Shown one piece after another: positions 33,407 to 42,838 of a stretch of DNA of 64,000 nucleotides. A model generated the notes under the pieces. The model saw only the letters and a program-made list of their open reading frames with translations. It did no database searches and was not told the DNA's origin. This DNA comes from Myxococcales bacterium. Lineage in GTDB: Bacteria > Myxococcota_A > Polyangia > Haliangiales > Haliangiaceae. Made by a program: the position numbers and the translations under genes. The stretch covers positions 164,402 through 228,401 of the forward strand of contig CANKMW010000002.1 in assembly GCA_947483555.1 (NCBI GenBank), in the 5' to 3' direction. The first letter of the stretch is position 1; each line of letters opens with the position of its first letter.

Positions 33407-36400
33407 GTGGCGACGACACCTGGCACGGCGTGGCGCGGGCTGGCGCCCTACGGCGAGGAAGAGCGCAGCGCGCTGGGCAGCCGCGATCGCGATCGCGACG
33501 ACGTGGTGCGGATGATCACCACCGACGGCTTCCGCGCCGGCCTGCTCCACGGCGAGTCCGGGGTCGGCAAGACCTCACTGCTCGCCACCGTCTTGCCCCA
33601 GCTCCGCGAGCAAGGCGTGACCGTCGTGACCTGCGCCGACGTGATGGCGCCCGGCGAGTCGCTGGCGGCGGGCCTGACCGCGACCGGTGCGCGGTCGACG
33701 GCCGGTGAGGCGCCCAGCGCCTACGTCGCCCGCGTGGTCGGCAACGCCCCACCAGGTCAGCTCTACGTCTTCGTGCTGGACGACATCGACCGCGCGCTCG
33801 CCGGCCCCAACAACCTGGGCGACGAGCGCGTCGCCCAGGAACTGGCCGAGATGTTCGCGCGCGCGATGGCGCGCACCAGCGGTCGGGCCCGCTTCCTGTA
33901 CGCGTGTCCCAACGATCGGCTGCACCTGTTCGCGTACCTCGAACGCCGCACCGGTTCGCTGTTCCCGCCCAACTGTCGCCACGAGCTCGCCCGCCTGGCG
34001 CAACCCATCGCCGCCGAGGTGCTCGGCGACCTGCTGGCCGCCGCCGGCGTCAGCAACGATCGCACCCTCGCCGATGCGGTGGTCGCCGCGCTCGGCCGTG
34101 GCGGCCCCATCCTGCCCGCCGATCTCCAGATCGCCATGCTCGGGATGCGCGAGCTGCGCATCAGCTCGCCGGCCCAGCTCACCCGGGCCGGCGGCGGCGG
34201 CGAGCTCGAGCGGCACTGGATCGAGGGCGCCGCGCGCGCCAGCGGCGACGAACGCCGCGGCCTGCGCGCGCTCGCCGAGCTGGCGTCGGCACCGCTCGGC
34301 GGTGGCATGCCGATCGCCCGCACGGCGGCCGAGATCGGCGCGCCGCTCGCGCTGCACGCCGACGACGTCGAACGCATCATGGCGACCTTCGCCGATCGCG
34401 GCGCGGTGGTGCGCGCCGGCGACGGCGTGGCGGGCGAAGGCTCCGATCGCTGGCGGCTGGCTCACGAGATCCTGGTGTCGCGGGTCCGCGAGCTGGCGGC
34501 GCCGGCCCGCGCCTCGGCGCGCCGCGCCCACGAGCTGCTCGGCGCCAAGGCGACCGCCGGCGAACGCCTGTCGCCGCGCGAGCTGTGGAGCGTGCGGACC
34601 GAGGGGGTGGCCGCCACCGGCGACGACGAGCGCCGCGTCCTCGCCGACTCGCTGGGCTTCTACAAGAAGGTGGCCATCGGCGCCGCCGTGCTGCCGGTCG
34701 TGGTGCTGATGCTGTTGTGGTTCATGCAGCGCGGCCGCTTCTATCTCGATGTCGCCGCCCGCCCGGGCGGCGACCGCGTCGTGGTCAGGTCGGGCCGGGC
34801 CGGGCTGTCGAGCTTCGACTGGATGGGGTTTGGCGACACCATCGTCGACACCGGCCTGTCGCGCGCGATGATCGATCCCCGGGCGTGGTCGTCGGTGCGC
34901 AGCCAGGACATCGGCGGCGACCTCGCCGGCTGGGACCGCGCGCTCGATCGCGTGATCGAGCCGCGCCTGGCGGCGCTGGTCGCGTACGCGGCGACCGGTG
35001 AGAACAAGGCGCTCGAGGCGTTGCGCAAGCGCGCCACCACGCCCGACGATCTGGCCGAGGTGCTGGTGGCGTTGCGTCCGATCGCCCGCGGCGGTAGCGC
35101 CGAGGTCGAGATGATCGAGGCCGCGCTGACGACGCCGGCGCCGGCCGTGCAGCAAGCCGCGGTCGCGGTGGCCGGCGCCGCCGCCAACCGCAACCCGGAC
35201 GCGTATCGCGACACCCTGGTCCGCGCGCTCACCGCCGCCGATCCCGAGCTCCGCCGGATCGCGTTCGCCGCCGTTCGTCAGCTCGGTCCGGACCGCGCCC
35301 AGCCGCTGTACACGGCGGCGCTCGCGAAGGATCCCGAGGCCGCGATCCGCCGCGAGCTGCTGCTCGAGGTCGCGGGCGACGAGCCGGACTCGGCGCCGCC
35401 GACCGCCGACGCCGCCGTCCCGGTGCTGGCCGACGCCGACGCCGGCCCGACGCTCCGCGAGCGGGCCAAGACCCAGCTGCGACGCGCCTTCGTCACCGAT
35501 CCGGACCGCGCCGCGATCGCGGCCGCCAAGCTGCTCGCCGACGAGCGCGCGCCCACCGACTCGCGGGTGTTCGCGATCCGCGTGATCCTCGAAGACGGCG
35601 ACATCGGCCCGGCCGGCGAACCCGCCCTGGTCGACGCGACGCGAGCCGCCATCAACTCCAAGACCGAGGCCGTGCGCGCCGCCGCCCTGCCGCTGTACGC
35701 GCGGGTCGCGCCGTCAGGTGCCGTCGACGACATCACGCGGATCAGCAGCGAACGCCTGGGTCGCGCCATGAAGGTCGCGGTCTCGCTGGCGTGGGGCGAA
35801 CTGGCCCGCGCCAAGATTCCCGCCGCCAGCGCCGCGCTCGAGAAGCTGGTCAAGGACGAGTCGTTCGAGGTCCGCGCCGCGGCCGCCGAGGCGATCGGCT
35901 ACCTCGGCCGTCCGGCCCAGGAGGCGTTGATCAAGATGATCAAGCTCGAGCGCATCGAGGTCGCGATCGGTGCCGCCCGCGGGCTGGCCCGCACCGCCGA
36001 CGTCGGCGCCTCGCCAGCCGTGGCGGTCGATGGCATCGCTCAGCTGTGGAAGCGCAAGGGCCGCTCGCGACGCGAAGCGGCGATCGTCTACGCGCAGATG
36101 GCCAAGAAGCGTCCGGCGGCGGTGATGAACTATCTGGTCGCCGCCGCGCGCACGCCCGAAGATCCGTCGCTGCACCCGCTCGGTGCCGAGGGCCTGTGTC
36201 ACGCCGCCAACCAGGGCAACCCCGAGGCGCGGCGCCAGCTGCTCAAGGTCACCGAGGACCCGTCCGTCGAGGTCCGCCGCATGGTCATCGCCTGCACCGG
36301 CGACGGACCCGAAGCCGCCAAGAACGGCGTCGCCGTCGCCACCCGGCTGGTCAAGGATTCCGACGGTCAGATCCGCGCTGCCGCCGCTCGCGTGCTCGCG

Positions 36401-37354
36401 CAGTCGACCGCCAAGGGTGGCAAGCTGTCGGGCGGCGTCGGTGACGCGCTGCTGGCGCTGCTCGAAGATCCCGAGCGCGACGTGCGCCTGATCGCCATCC
36501 GCGCTGTCGGCGGGCTCGGCGACCAGGCGCCCAAGGGCGCCGCCGCCGTGCTCGGCCGCGCCTTCGAACGCGCCGACGAGGGCGAGAAGCTCTTGCTGCT
36601 CCGCGCGGGCCGCGTGGTCGGCGCCGACGACCTGGTCGGGATGGCGATCGCCGACGGTTCGCCGCTGGTCCGGGTCGAAGCGGTCGACAGCGCGCTGCAG
36701 ACCGGCGTCCGCACCTCGCCGACCGTGTCGGCGGCGCTCGCCGACGCCGATCCGCAGGTCAGGCGGGCAGTCCTGCTGCGCCTGGCCACCGACAAGGACA
36801 AGCTCGAGCCTCCCGCGCTCGAGCGCGCGCTGGCGCTCGCCGTGCGCGATCCGGATCCCGAGCTGCGCCAGCTCGCGCTGACCACGGTCGCCCGCGTCGC
36901 CCCCAAGGACGCGGTCGGCGAGCGCCTGGGTCGGGCGCTGGCGTCGCGCGCCGAGCGCGAACGGGCTCAGGCCGCCGCCGCGGTCATCGGACTGGTCGAG
37001 CGCGACGCCCAGCTCGCGGTCAAGCTGCTGACCCCGCTCCTCGACGATCCATCACACGACGTGCGGGTGGCGATGCTCGCATCGCTCGGTTCTGCATACG
37101 CCGCCGTCAACTCACCGGAACAGCTCTCGAATCTGCTCGGGCGCGCCGAGGGCAACGCGATGAAGCGACTGGCCGCCGCCGCCGCGTTCGTCATGCTGGC
37201 GCGCACCGAGGCCGGCCGGACCGCGGCGACGGCCGCCTTGACCCGGATCGGCGAGCGCGGCCCGACGATGGCGCGACGCACCGCCAGGCTGGTCAACGGA
37301 CTCATCGCCGGCAAGGCCGACGGGATCGCGTTCCTGGAGCAGCTGGTCCCGTAG
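33407..37354 (+). CDS. P-loop NTPase / transmembrane / HEAT-repeat giant protein (STAND-like)
   Basis: A 1,315-residue protein starting at GTG 33407. Residues ~20-370 are a P-loop domain: Walker A GESGVGKT (49-56), Walker B VFVLDDID (121-128), and a winged-helix-like end. A single membrane helix lies at about 421-440 (KVAIGAAVLPVVVLMLLWFM). The C-terminal ~800 residues are HEAT-like repeats (VEVRRMVIACTGDG, DVRLIAIRAVGG, DVRVAMLASLGS). The layout is that of a membrane-tethered STAND-type ATPase with a HEAT sensor outside or inside; the topology is unknown. Divergent from the DUF4139 operon, 98 bases apart. Confidence 0.8.
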   Translation: MATTPGTAWRGLAPYGEEERSALGSRDRDRDDVVRMITTDGFRAGLLHGESGVGKTSLLATVLPQLREQGVTVVTCADVMAPGESLAAGLTATGARSTAGEAPSAYVARVVGNAPPGQLYVFVLDDIDRALAGPNNLGDERVAQELAEMFARAMARTSGRARFLYACPNDRLHLFAYLERRTGSLFPPNCRHELARLAQPIAAEVLGDLLAAAGVSNDRTLADAVVAALGRGGPILPADLQIAMLGMRELRISSPAQLTRAGGGGELERHWIEGAARASGDERRGLRALAELASAPLGGGMPIARTAAEIGAPLALHADDVERIMATFADRGAVVRAGDGVAGEGSDRWRLAHEILVSRVRELAAPARASARRAHELLGAKATAGERLSPRELWSVRTEGVAATGDDERRVLADSLGFYKKVAIGAAVLPVVVLMLLWFMQRGRFYLDVAARPGGDRVVVRSGRAGLSSFDWMGFGDTIVDTGLSRAMIDPRAWSSVRSQDIGGDLAGWDRALDRVIEPRLAALVAYAATGENKALEALRKRATTPDDLAEVLVALRPIARGGSAEVEMIEAALTTPAPAVQQAAVAVAGAAANRNPDAYRDTLVRALTAADPELRRIAFAAVRQLGPDRAQPLYTAALAKDPEAAIRRELLLEVAGDEPDSAPPTADAAVPVLADADAGPTLRERAKTQLRRAFVTDPDRAAIAAAKLLADERAPTDSRVFAIRVILEDGDIGPAGEPALVDATRAAINSKTEAVRAAALPLYARVAPSGAVDDITRISSERLGRAMKVAVSLAWGELARAKIPAASAALEKLVKDESFEVRAAAAEAIGYLGRPAQEALIKMIKLERIEVAIGAARGLARTADVGASPAVAVDGIAQLWKRKGRSRREAAIVYAQMAKKRPAAVMNYLVAAARTPEDPSLHPLGAEGLCHAANQGNPEARRQLLKVTEDPSVEVRRMVIACTGDGPEAAKNGVAVATRLVKDSDGQIRAAAARVLAQSTAKGGKLSGGVGDALLALLEDPERDVRLIAIRAVGGLGDQAPKGAAAVLGRAFERADEGEKLLLLRAGRVVGADDLVGMAIADGSPLVRVEAVDSALQTGVRTSPTVSAALADADPQVRRAVLLRLATDKDKLEPPALERALALAVRDPDPELRQLALTTVARVAPKDAVGERLGRALASRAERERAQAAAAVIGLVERDAQLAVKLLTPLLDDPSHDVRVAMLASLGSAYAAVNSPEQLSNLLGRAEGNAMKRLAAAAAFVMLARTEAGRTAATAALTRIGERGPTMARRTARLVNGLIAGKADGIAFLEQLVP

Positions 37355-37492
37355 GACGGTCGGCTCAAGAAGCGGTGGCGGGCGCGTGATCGAAACCCAT
37401 GAAGGCCGCGAGCAGGTCGATGGGGCCAACCTCGGTTCCGGTGCTCTCCCTCAGTTACGACCCGCTGGGGTCTGTCGACGCCAGGCCTTGCG

Positions 37493-37852
37493 TCATGCGC
37501 TCGATCCGGAGGTCACGATCACGTTGGTCGTGATGCCGCCGCGCACGGCGAACTTCCCGGTCACCGTGATCCGCCGTGGCGCGATCGCGGCCACCAGATC
37601 GTCGCAGATCCGGTTGGTCACCGCCTCGTGGAACGCGCCCTCGTCGCGGAAGCTCCACAGGTAGAGCTTGAGCGACTTCAGCTCGACGCACAGCCGGTCG
37701 GGCACGTACTCGATCGCGATGCTCGCGAAGTCGGGCTGCCCGGTGATCGGACACAAGCAGGTGAACTCGGAGCAGTCGAACTGGATCACGTAGTCGCGCT
37801 CGGCCTTCGGGTTGGGGAAGGTGTCGAGCGTCCGGCTCGGGCGCGTGGTCAT
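37493..37852 (-). CDS. queF: NADPH-dependent 7-cyano-7-deazaguanine reductase
   Basis: QueF reduces preQ0 to preQ1 in queuosine biosynthesis. The 119-residue protein is the short unimodular type. C34 in [13 protein letters not shown] is the expected nucleophile, with D41 after it; the QueF substrate motif appears as [13 protein letters not shown], then FHE and RGGI near the end. No other queuosine genes are adjacent. The region upstream (minus strand) is a ~400-base tract with a strong hairpin. Confidence 0.93.
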   Translation of the reverse strand: MTTRPSRTLDTFPNPKAERDYVIQFDCSEFTCLCPITGQPDFASIAIEYVPDRLCVELKSLKLYLWSFRDEGAFHEAVTNRICDDLVAAIAPRRITVTGKFAVRGGITTNVIVTSGSSA

Positions 37853-37889
37853 CAGCGGCTCTTACCACGATGCCGGATGCCGAAATAGG

Positions 37890-37926
37890 ACACGGGCCCG
37901 TTGCCGGGCCCGTGTTGTTCTTCTTC
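37890..37926 (+). terminator. Strong intrinsic-type terminator hairpin
   Basis: A perfect 11-bp stem ACACGGGCCCG with CGGGCCCGTGT and a TTGC loop is followed by TGTTCTTCTTC, as a rho-independent terminator on the plus strand. No obvious plus-strand gene ends just before it. On the minus strand the loop reads GCAA, so it could instead be a structured leader of queF. Confidence 0.6.
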
Positions 37927-38252
37927 AGATGGCGAGCCTCGGAGGCTCACGCACGGAGGTTGCCCTGTTAGGGCCGCCCCTCCTCAGAGTGACGACTGTT
38001 ACATGACATGTTGTGCATTTCCTCCCCTGGCATTAGCCAGAGCCCGGCAGTCGGCCCGCAGGCAGCCTGCGGCTCCCGCGGCCGGACCTTCGTAGTGGGC
38101 ACATCGGCCCGTCTCGAAGCCCACCGCACGCGTGGCCAGCTCGGCTTCGCGTGGTGCTCTCGGCGACATGGTCGCGATCCTGATCCTAAGGCATCTGGAT
38201 CCCGCGCGCCACTATTTCCCGCTTCCAGCCCCTGCGGAAACGCGGGAGTCCC
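37927..38252. other. 326-bp region without a recognised gene
   Basis: Between the queF-side hairpin and the ribbon-helix-helix gene. GC is somewhat lower than in genes. A second small hairpin, GAGCCTC-G-GAGGCTC, lies near 37934-37948. The short ORFs on both strands have no coding character. A small RNA cannot be excluded, but none is recognised. Confidence 0.45.
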
Positions 38253-38678
38253 TCAGAACGTGAAGATCTGATCGGCCTTGGGCATCACCGGCGCCTTGGG
38301 CGCGGTTTGCTCCAGCTTCTTGATGATCGGCGGCGGCGGGTCGACGGCGTAGCGCGCCGCGGCCGACGTCATCGGGGTCACAGCCGGCCTGATCGGGGCT
38401 CCCGATCCGGCCGCGATCGAGTGCGATGGCCGGTCTGCTGCAACGCCCGACCTCGGCGCGATGGCGGCCGAGCGGGTCGGCGCCGGCATCGGCGCCGGCT
38501 TGTGCTGGACCGGCCGCTCCGGAACCTCCGGCGCGGCGGCGCCCTCGCCGAGGAAGTCACCGACACGGCTCTCGACGAACTGGCTCATCGAGATGCCGTT
38601 CGTCTCGCAGAACGACTTGAGCCGCTCGTACGTCATCCGGCTCACACTGATGCTCCGCCGAGTCTGCTTCTTCGCCAT
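38253..38678 (-). CDS. Ribbon-helix-helix DNA-binding protein
   Basis: A 141-residue protein. Residues 1-50 fit a ribbon-helix-helix domain (RRSISVSRMTYERLKSF then GISMSQFVESRVGDFLG). The rest is a proline/alanine-rich, disordered tail ending KADQIFTF. RHH proteins are usually autoregulated dimers. The promoter region upstream contains a perfect 8-bp inverted repeat that could be its operator. ATG 38678. Confidence 0.75.
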   Translation of the reverse strand: MAKKQTRRSISVSRMTYERLKSFCETNGISMSQFVESRVGDFLGEGAAAPEVPERPVQHKPAPMPAPTRSAAIAPRSGVAADRPSHSIAAGSGAPIRPAVTPMTSAAARYAVDPPPPIIKKLEQTAPKAPVMPKADQIFTF

Positions 38679-38700
38679 GATATTTCCTTACGCTACCGAT

Positions 38701-38739
38701 AGGGTACCGTCAAGGACGACCTACTAGCCCTGGTACCCT
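38701..38739. promoter_or_regulatory. Inverted repeat AGGGTACC...GGTACCCT, RHH operator candidate
   Basis: A perfect 8-bp inverted repeat with a 23-base spacer, 23-61 bases upstream of the ribbon-helix-helix gene start. A related CTACCGAT lies between it and the start. It would suit an autoregulatory site, by analogy with other RHH proteins. Confidence 0.5.
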
Positions 38740-38971
38740 CTCCCACGCACAGGATTACCACCGGGCTCTGACAGTCCCAGCCCGCCGAACGGACCCATTC
38801 GCGGCGCGCCAGTCGAGGGCGTGCGCAGGACGTTCTGCCAGGAAGGCATCGCCGCACGCGCTGCCGTGCTCGAACACGCCGCACTCGCGCCGCGGCCAGC
38901 GTGCGATGACGTCGAGCGCGCATGTTACCATCGGCGCGAATTTCACTCGCTCAAGGGGTCTCGACGATTCG

Positions 38972-40333
38972 ATGTGGGCCGCGATCCGCCTCGTGCGCGC
39001 CTCGCGCGTGTTCGGCACCATCTTCCTCAGCTACCTGTGGGGGATGTCGTGGTCGCGGCTGTGGCCGACCCGCTACGACAGCAAGGAGCGGTGGCGCAAG
39101 CTGCACCGCCGCAACGCGCGCCGCATGTACAAGGGCTTCGTCCGCCTGCGCGGCGTCTACATCAAGCTCGGCCAGATCCTGTCGATCATGGGCACGTTCC
39201 TGCCTCGCTCGTACACCGAGGAGCTCGAAGGGCTGCAGGACGAGGTGCCGGCCCACTCGTATCGGACCATGGCCAAGGCCTTCGAGCGCGCGATCGGCAA
39301 GAAACCGACCGAGGTGTTCGCCAGCTTCGCGCCCACCCCGATCGCCGCCGCCTCGCTCGGCCAGGTCCACGAAGCCCGCAACGCTGCCGGCGATCGCCTC
39401 GCGGTCAAGATCCTGTACCCCAACGTGGCCGAGATCATCCGCGTCGACCTGCGCGTGCTGGGTTGGGCGCTGAAGGTCTACCGCACGTTCGTGCCGGTGC
39501 AGCAGATCGAACGGGTGCACGCCCAGCTCACCGACATGCTCGAGCGCGAGACCGACCTCGTCAACGAGGCGCGCTGCATCGAGCGCATGAGCAAGAACTT
39601 CACCGACGACCCCGACGTGCTGTTCCCGCCGGTCTACCCGGAGTGGAGCAACAAGACGGTGCTCACGATGGGCTTCATGGACGGCGTCAAGATCAGCAAG
39701 AAGGACGCGCTCGCCGGGCTGGGGCTCGATCCGTACGCCGTCGCGACCAAGCTGACCCAGGTCTTCTACCATCAGCTCTTCATCGACAAGTTCTTCCACG
39801 CCGATCCGCACCCCGGGAACTTCTTCGTGCAGAAGGGACCCGACGGTCAGGTCCGCATCGTGGTGCTCGACCTCGGTTCGGCCAGCGAGCTCCGCGACAC
39901 GCTCGCCGACGGCATGCTCGACATCCTGTCCGGGCTCATGACCAAGAACGACGACCTGGTGGTCCAGGGCATCCAGACCATGGGCTTCGTCGCCGAAGGC
40001 GGCGATCGCAAGCTGCTCGAGCGTACCGTCCGCAAGTACTTCGAGAAGCTGCTCAACCTCAACATCACCGACTTCTCGAGGATCAGCCCCGACGTGGCCC
40101 AGCAGTTCGCCGACGTGGACATGCGCCGCGACGAGCTGCGCGAGCTGATGAAGTCGATCGCCTATCCGGACGGCTGGTTCTACGTCGAGCGAGCCTCGGT
40201 GATCATGTTCGGGCTGTCGTCGCAGCTGGCGCCCAAGCTCAACACCGTGCAGGTGGGATTCCCGTACGTGATGCGCTTCCTGGCCGAGCGCATGTCGCAG
40301 CGCAACGCCGCGCCGCGGCTCACGGCGTCCTGA
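38972..40333 (+). CDS. ABC1/UbiB-family atypical kinase
   Basis: A 453-residue protein starting at ATG 38972; ATG 38906 is an in-frame alternative. It has the family motifs: the KLGQ motif (YIKLGQILS), the alanine-rich loop AAASLGQVHEA, the invariant lysine in AVKILYP, DPHPGNFF and LDLGSAS in place of DFG. UbiB-family ATPases are involved in ubiquinone/quinone or lipid metabolism. No ubi genes are nearby, so the substrate is unknown. The C-terminus lacks the two transmembrane helices of UbiB. Confidence 0.9.
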   Translation: MWAAIRLVRASRVFGTIFLSYLWGMSWSRLWPTRYDSKERWRKLHRRNARRMYKGFVRLRGVYIKLGQILSIMGTFLPRSYTEELEGLQDEVPAHSYRTMAKAFERAIGKKPTEVFASFAPTPIAAASLGQVHEARNAAGDRLAVKILYPNVAEIIRVDLRVLGWALKVYRTFVPVQQIERVHAQLTDMLERETDLVNEARCIERMSKNFTDDPDVLFPPVYPEWSNKTVLTMGFMDGVKISKKDALAGLGLDPYAVATKLTQVFYHQLFIDKFFHADPHPGNFFVQKGPDGQVRIVVLDLGSASELRDTLADGMLDILSGLMTKNDDLVVQGIQTMGFVAEGGDRKLLERTVRKYFEKLLNLNITDFSRISPDVAQQFADVDMRRDELRELMKSIAYPDGWFYVERASVIMFGLSSQLAPKLNTVQVGFPYVMRFLAERMSQRNAAPRLTAS

Positions 40334-40790
40334 ACAGCGGGTAGATCATGCGCACGGCGCGCTGGCCGCCCGGGTAGGCGCCGAACTCACCGGTCACACG
40401 GTGGAAGCCGCTGGTCCGGTACAACCGCTGCCCGATGACGTTGTCATCGGCGACCGACAGCCTGAGCTCGCGCAGGCGGCCGGCCTGCGCGGTGGCCGAG
40501 GCCATGGCGACGGCGTGATCGAGCAGCGTTCGGCCCAGCCCCCGCGACTGCCACGCCGGCTCGACCGCGATGGCCAGTAGATCCGCCACGTTCTCGCCCT
40601 CGTCACCGTGGAAGAAGCCGACCACCGTGAACCCCCGCCGCTGGCCGGCGAGCTCGTCAACCCAGGCCGTCACGTTGTCCTGCGCCAGCCACGCCGGCAG
40701 GATGTCCCGGTAATCACCGAGCACCGCGAAGGCCCTGGCGCCGAGGTCGACGAGCCAGGAACGATCGAGGGGAGTCGCGCGCCGGATCAC
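40320..40790 (-). CDS. GNAT-family N-acetyltransferase
   Basis: A 156-residue protein with the GNAT motifs: LLAIAVEPAWQSRGLGRTLL (motif A, acetyl-CoA pyrophosphate loop QSRGLGRT) and the C-terminal VADDNVIGQRLYRTSGF. The enzyme transfers an acetyl group to an amine; RimI-like by general appearance, substrate unknown. GTG start at 40790. It overlaps the convergent UbiB-like gene by 14 bases. Confidence 0.88.
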   Translation of the reverse strand: MIRRATPLDRSWLVDLGARAFAVLGDYRDILPAWLAQDNVTAWVDELAGQRRGFTVVGFFHGDEGENVADLLAIAVEPAWQSRGLGRTLLDHAVAMASATAQAGRLRELRLSVADDNVIGQRLYRTSGFHRVTGEFGAYPGGQRAVRMIYPLFRTP

Positions 40791-40814
40791 GGCCGTTTCA
40801 GCCCTCTCGCGCGG

Positions 40815-41243
40815 TCAGCCGGCCTGGGCGTTGCCCGGCTTACCGACCGAGCCAGGATGACTGATCTTTGTGGCCGGCAATGCCGCGGCGCGTTCTTGTT
40901 TGAGCGCGCTCGCGCTCAGGGAAGACGGTGCCGAAGACGGTGCCGACGACGGCGCCGACGCCGTCGTTGGCGACGCCGGCGGCGAGGCCTGCGACGCCGC
41001 AGCAGCGGTCTCGACCGGCCGGCTGGCCAGATCGCGAAGCGTGTACCGACCAGGAGACGTGCGGGCGAAACGCGACGCGTCACCCCGGCGTTTGAGATCG
41101 AGCGACAGGTCCCGCGCGACCACCGTATCCGGGGTCTTGGACTTGCTCGGTAGCCGGCCTCCGGCGCGCTGAACGATCTCGCGCACCGACATGGGCACCG
41201 CCGTCTCCCGCAGGATCTCCTCAACCACGGCTAACGTGCTCAT
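40815..41243 (-). CDS. HARE-HTH domain protein
   Basis: A 142-residue protein whose first ~75 residues fit the HARE-HTH fold: a start MSTLAVVEEILRETAVPMSV, TPDTVVARDLSLDLKRRG and SRFARTSPGRYTLRD. HARE-HTH domains bind DNA or proteins and occur in restriction systems, RNA polymerase delta and chromatin proteins. The tail is Ala/Ser/Pro-rich. ATG 41243 has a GGAGGA ribosome-binding site 6 bases upstream (41250-41255); an ATG two codons earlier is too close to it. Confidence 0.8.
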   Translation of the reverse strand: MSTLAVVEEILRETAVPMSVREIVQRAGGRLPSKSKTPDTVVARDLSLDLKRRGDASRFARTSPGRYTLRDLASRPVETAAAASQASPPASPTTASAPSSAPSSAPSSLSASALKQERAAALPATKISHPGSVGKPGNAQAG

Positions 41244-41249
41244 CTGCAT

Positions 41250-41255
41250 TCCTCC
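41250..41255 (-). promoter_or_regulatory. Ribosome-binding site that decides the HARE-HTH start
   Basis: GGAGGA on the minus strand has its 3' end 6 bases before ATG 41243. The alternative ATG at 41249 would directly abut it, so the later start is preferred. Confidence 0.6.
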
Positions 41256-41590
41256 CGCGCCAAGGGCCAAGGGACACGCGGAGACGTCATGCCGCACGAC
41301 CCAAACTGCGGGCTCCGGCGATGGCCATTTCCCCCGTGGCCTTGCATGGTGACAGTTTCTCGTCGACGAAAGTTGGATGTCGCGACCCCGTGTCACGAAC
41401 CATCGAGGCCATCGTAGCCAAGTCGTCATCGCGAACCAGTCTTGACATCAACGATTTTTCTTCCGCCGTCGCGCGCAAAAATGACCGGCGCGTCGCGGTT
41501 GCATTTTTCTCCCTGAGTGATCATCGGCGCCCCGGACGCGGTCGCGTGGTGCTACACGTTCGGGGCGCGGGACGACCCGCCGGAGGAACC
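41256..41590. other. 335-bp intergenic region with a possible promoter
   Basis: Between the HARE-HTH gene (minus) and a gene of unknown function (plus). Lower GC with T-runs (ATTTTTC near 41453, GCATTTTTC near 41502). TTGACA at 41442-41447 would be a good -35 box on the plus strand, but no convincing -10 follows at the right distance. No coding sequence was recognised. Confidence 0.45.
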
Positions 41591-42805
41591 ATGTACGCCG
41601 TCATCATCGCCGCGGTACTCGCGATCACCAGCTTCTCGATCAAGCCCAACCCCAAGGCGCTGGGCGCCGACGCCGTGCTCGAGCACGCGGTCGACGACGC
41701 CGACTTCGTGCTCCACGTCGATGTGTCCGCCACCGTGGGCGCCAACTACGGCGTGCTGGCCAAGCTGTCCGAGGACACGCTCATCAAGCAGGTCCCCGAG
41801 CTTCGCGAGCACATCACCGAGGTGGTGATGCAGATCGAGAGCGGCCGGGCGATGGCGAAGACCATGGTCGGGTTCGATCCGGTGACCGACATCTCGTCCT
41901 TGACCGCGTTCGTGAAGATGCGCGCCGGCATGCCGCAGCCCGATTTTCTGGTCGTCGTGCGCGGCACCCTGCCGGCCGATCTGCCCGGCGCGCTGGCCAA
42001 GACCATGGGTGGCAAGACCGGCACCGTCGACGGCCGCTCGACGGCGACCATGCCGGACGGCAGCATGATGGGGACCAGCAAGAGCGGCGCGCTCGTGGTC
42101 GGCAAGGCCGACTGGGTCGCGGCGCGGATCGCCGACGGATGGAAGGCGCCGGCCCGGACCAAGGGCTCGACGTGGGCGCGGATCGCCACCGCCCTCGACG
42201 CCAAGCCGTTCTTCGTGGTCGCGTCCAAGCCGTCGGCGGAGCTGGTGAAGACGATGACCAAGGACCTCGGCGACAACTTCGGCCGCGACCTGCTGGCCAA
42301 CCATACCGTGGCGGTGTTCGCGGCCTCGGCCACCGGCGTGGCGTGGACGTACGAGGCCAAGGACGCGGCCTTCGCCATGCGCATGGTGACCGCGTCGAAG
42401 GGCCTCATCGATCTGATGCGCGCCGCCCACCTGGCACCGCGCGGCGTGGCGCAGGTCGCGGTCGCCGCGCTGCCCAGCTATGCCCGGATGTCGAAGGAGA
42501 TCGATGCCGTGGTCGCGGCCAAGGACCAGCTCATGTCCGCGGTCTGGGACCTGACCGGCGACGGCAAGTTCGCCGCCAAGGTGAAGGTCGACGGTAATCT
42601 GGTGACCGTGACGGCCACCGGTAAGAAGTTCAGCGACGTCGTGCCGTCGAGCTTGGTGGTCGGCCTGGGCGCGATCGGGTTCATCACCACACGCGGCGGT
42701 GAAAAGTCCGAAGCGGGGTCGGTGCGGTCGGGCTCGGGCTCGGGCGCCAAGCCGGTCGCGCCGCGCTCCGGCGGCGGCCTGGGCACACCGGTCAAGCCGA
42801 AGTGA
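41591..42805 (+). CDS. Exported protein of unknown function
   Basis: A 404-residue protein with GGAGG 5 bases before ATG 41591 and a short hydrophobic start (MYAVIIAAVLAITSFSI). The body is a mixed alpha/beta fold (VLHVDVSATVGANYGVLAKL, FDPVTDISSLTAFVKM, PDFLVVVRGTLPADL). The C-terminus is a disordered Gly/Ser/Pro tail. Lipoprotein cysteines are absent. The pattern resembles myxobacterial exported proteins of unknown role. It stands alone. Confidence 0.6.
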   Translation: MYAVIIAAVLAITSFSIKPNPKALGADAVLEHAVDDADFVLHVDVSATVGANYGVLAKLSEDTLIKQVPELREHITEVVMQIESGRAMAKTMVGFDPVTDISSLTAFVKMRAGMPQPDFLVVVRGTLPADLPGALAKTMGGKTGTVDGRSTATMPDGSMMGTSKSGALVVGKADWVAARIADGWKAPARTKGSTWARIATALDAKPFFVVASKPSAELVKTMTKDLGDNFGRDLLANHTVAVFAASATGVAWTYEAKDAAFAMRMVTASKGLIDLMRAAHLAPRGVAQVAVAALPSYARMSKEIDAVVAAKDQLMSAVWDLTGDGKFAAKVKVDGNLVTVTATGKKFSDVVPSSLVVGLGAIGFITTRGGEKSEAGSVRSGSGSGAKPVAPRSGGGLGTPVKPK

Positions 42806-42838
42806 CCGGCCACGTCACCGGACCCCGGCACGCCGACG

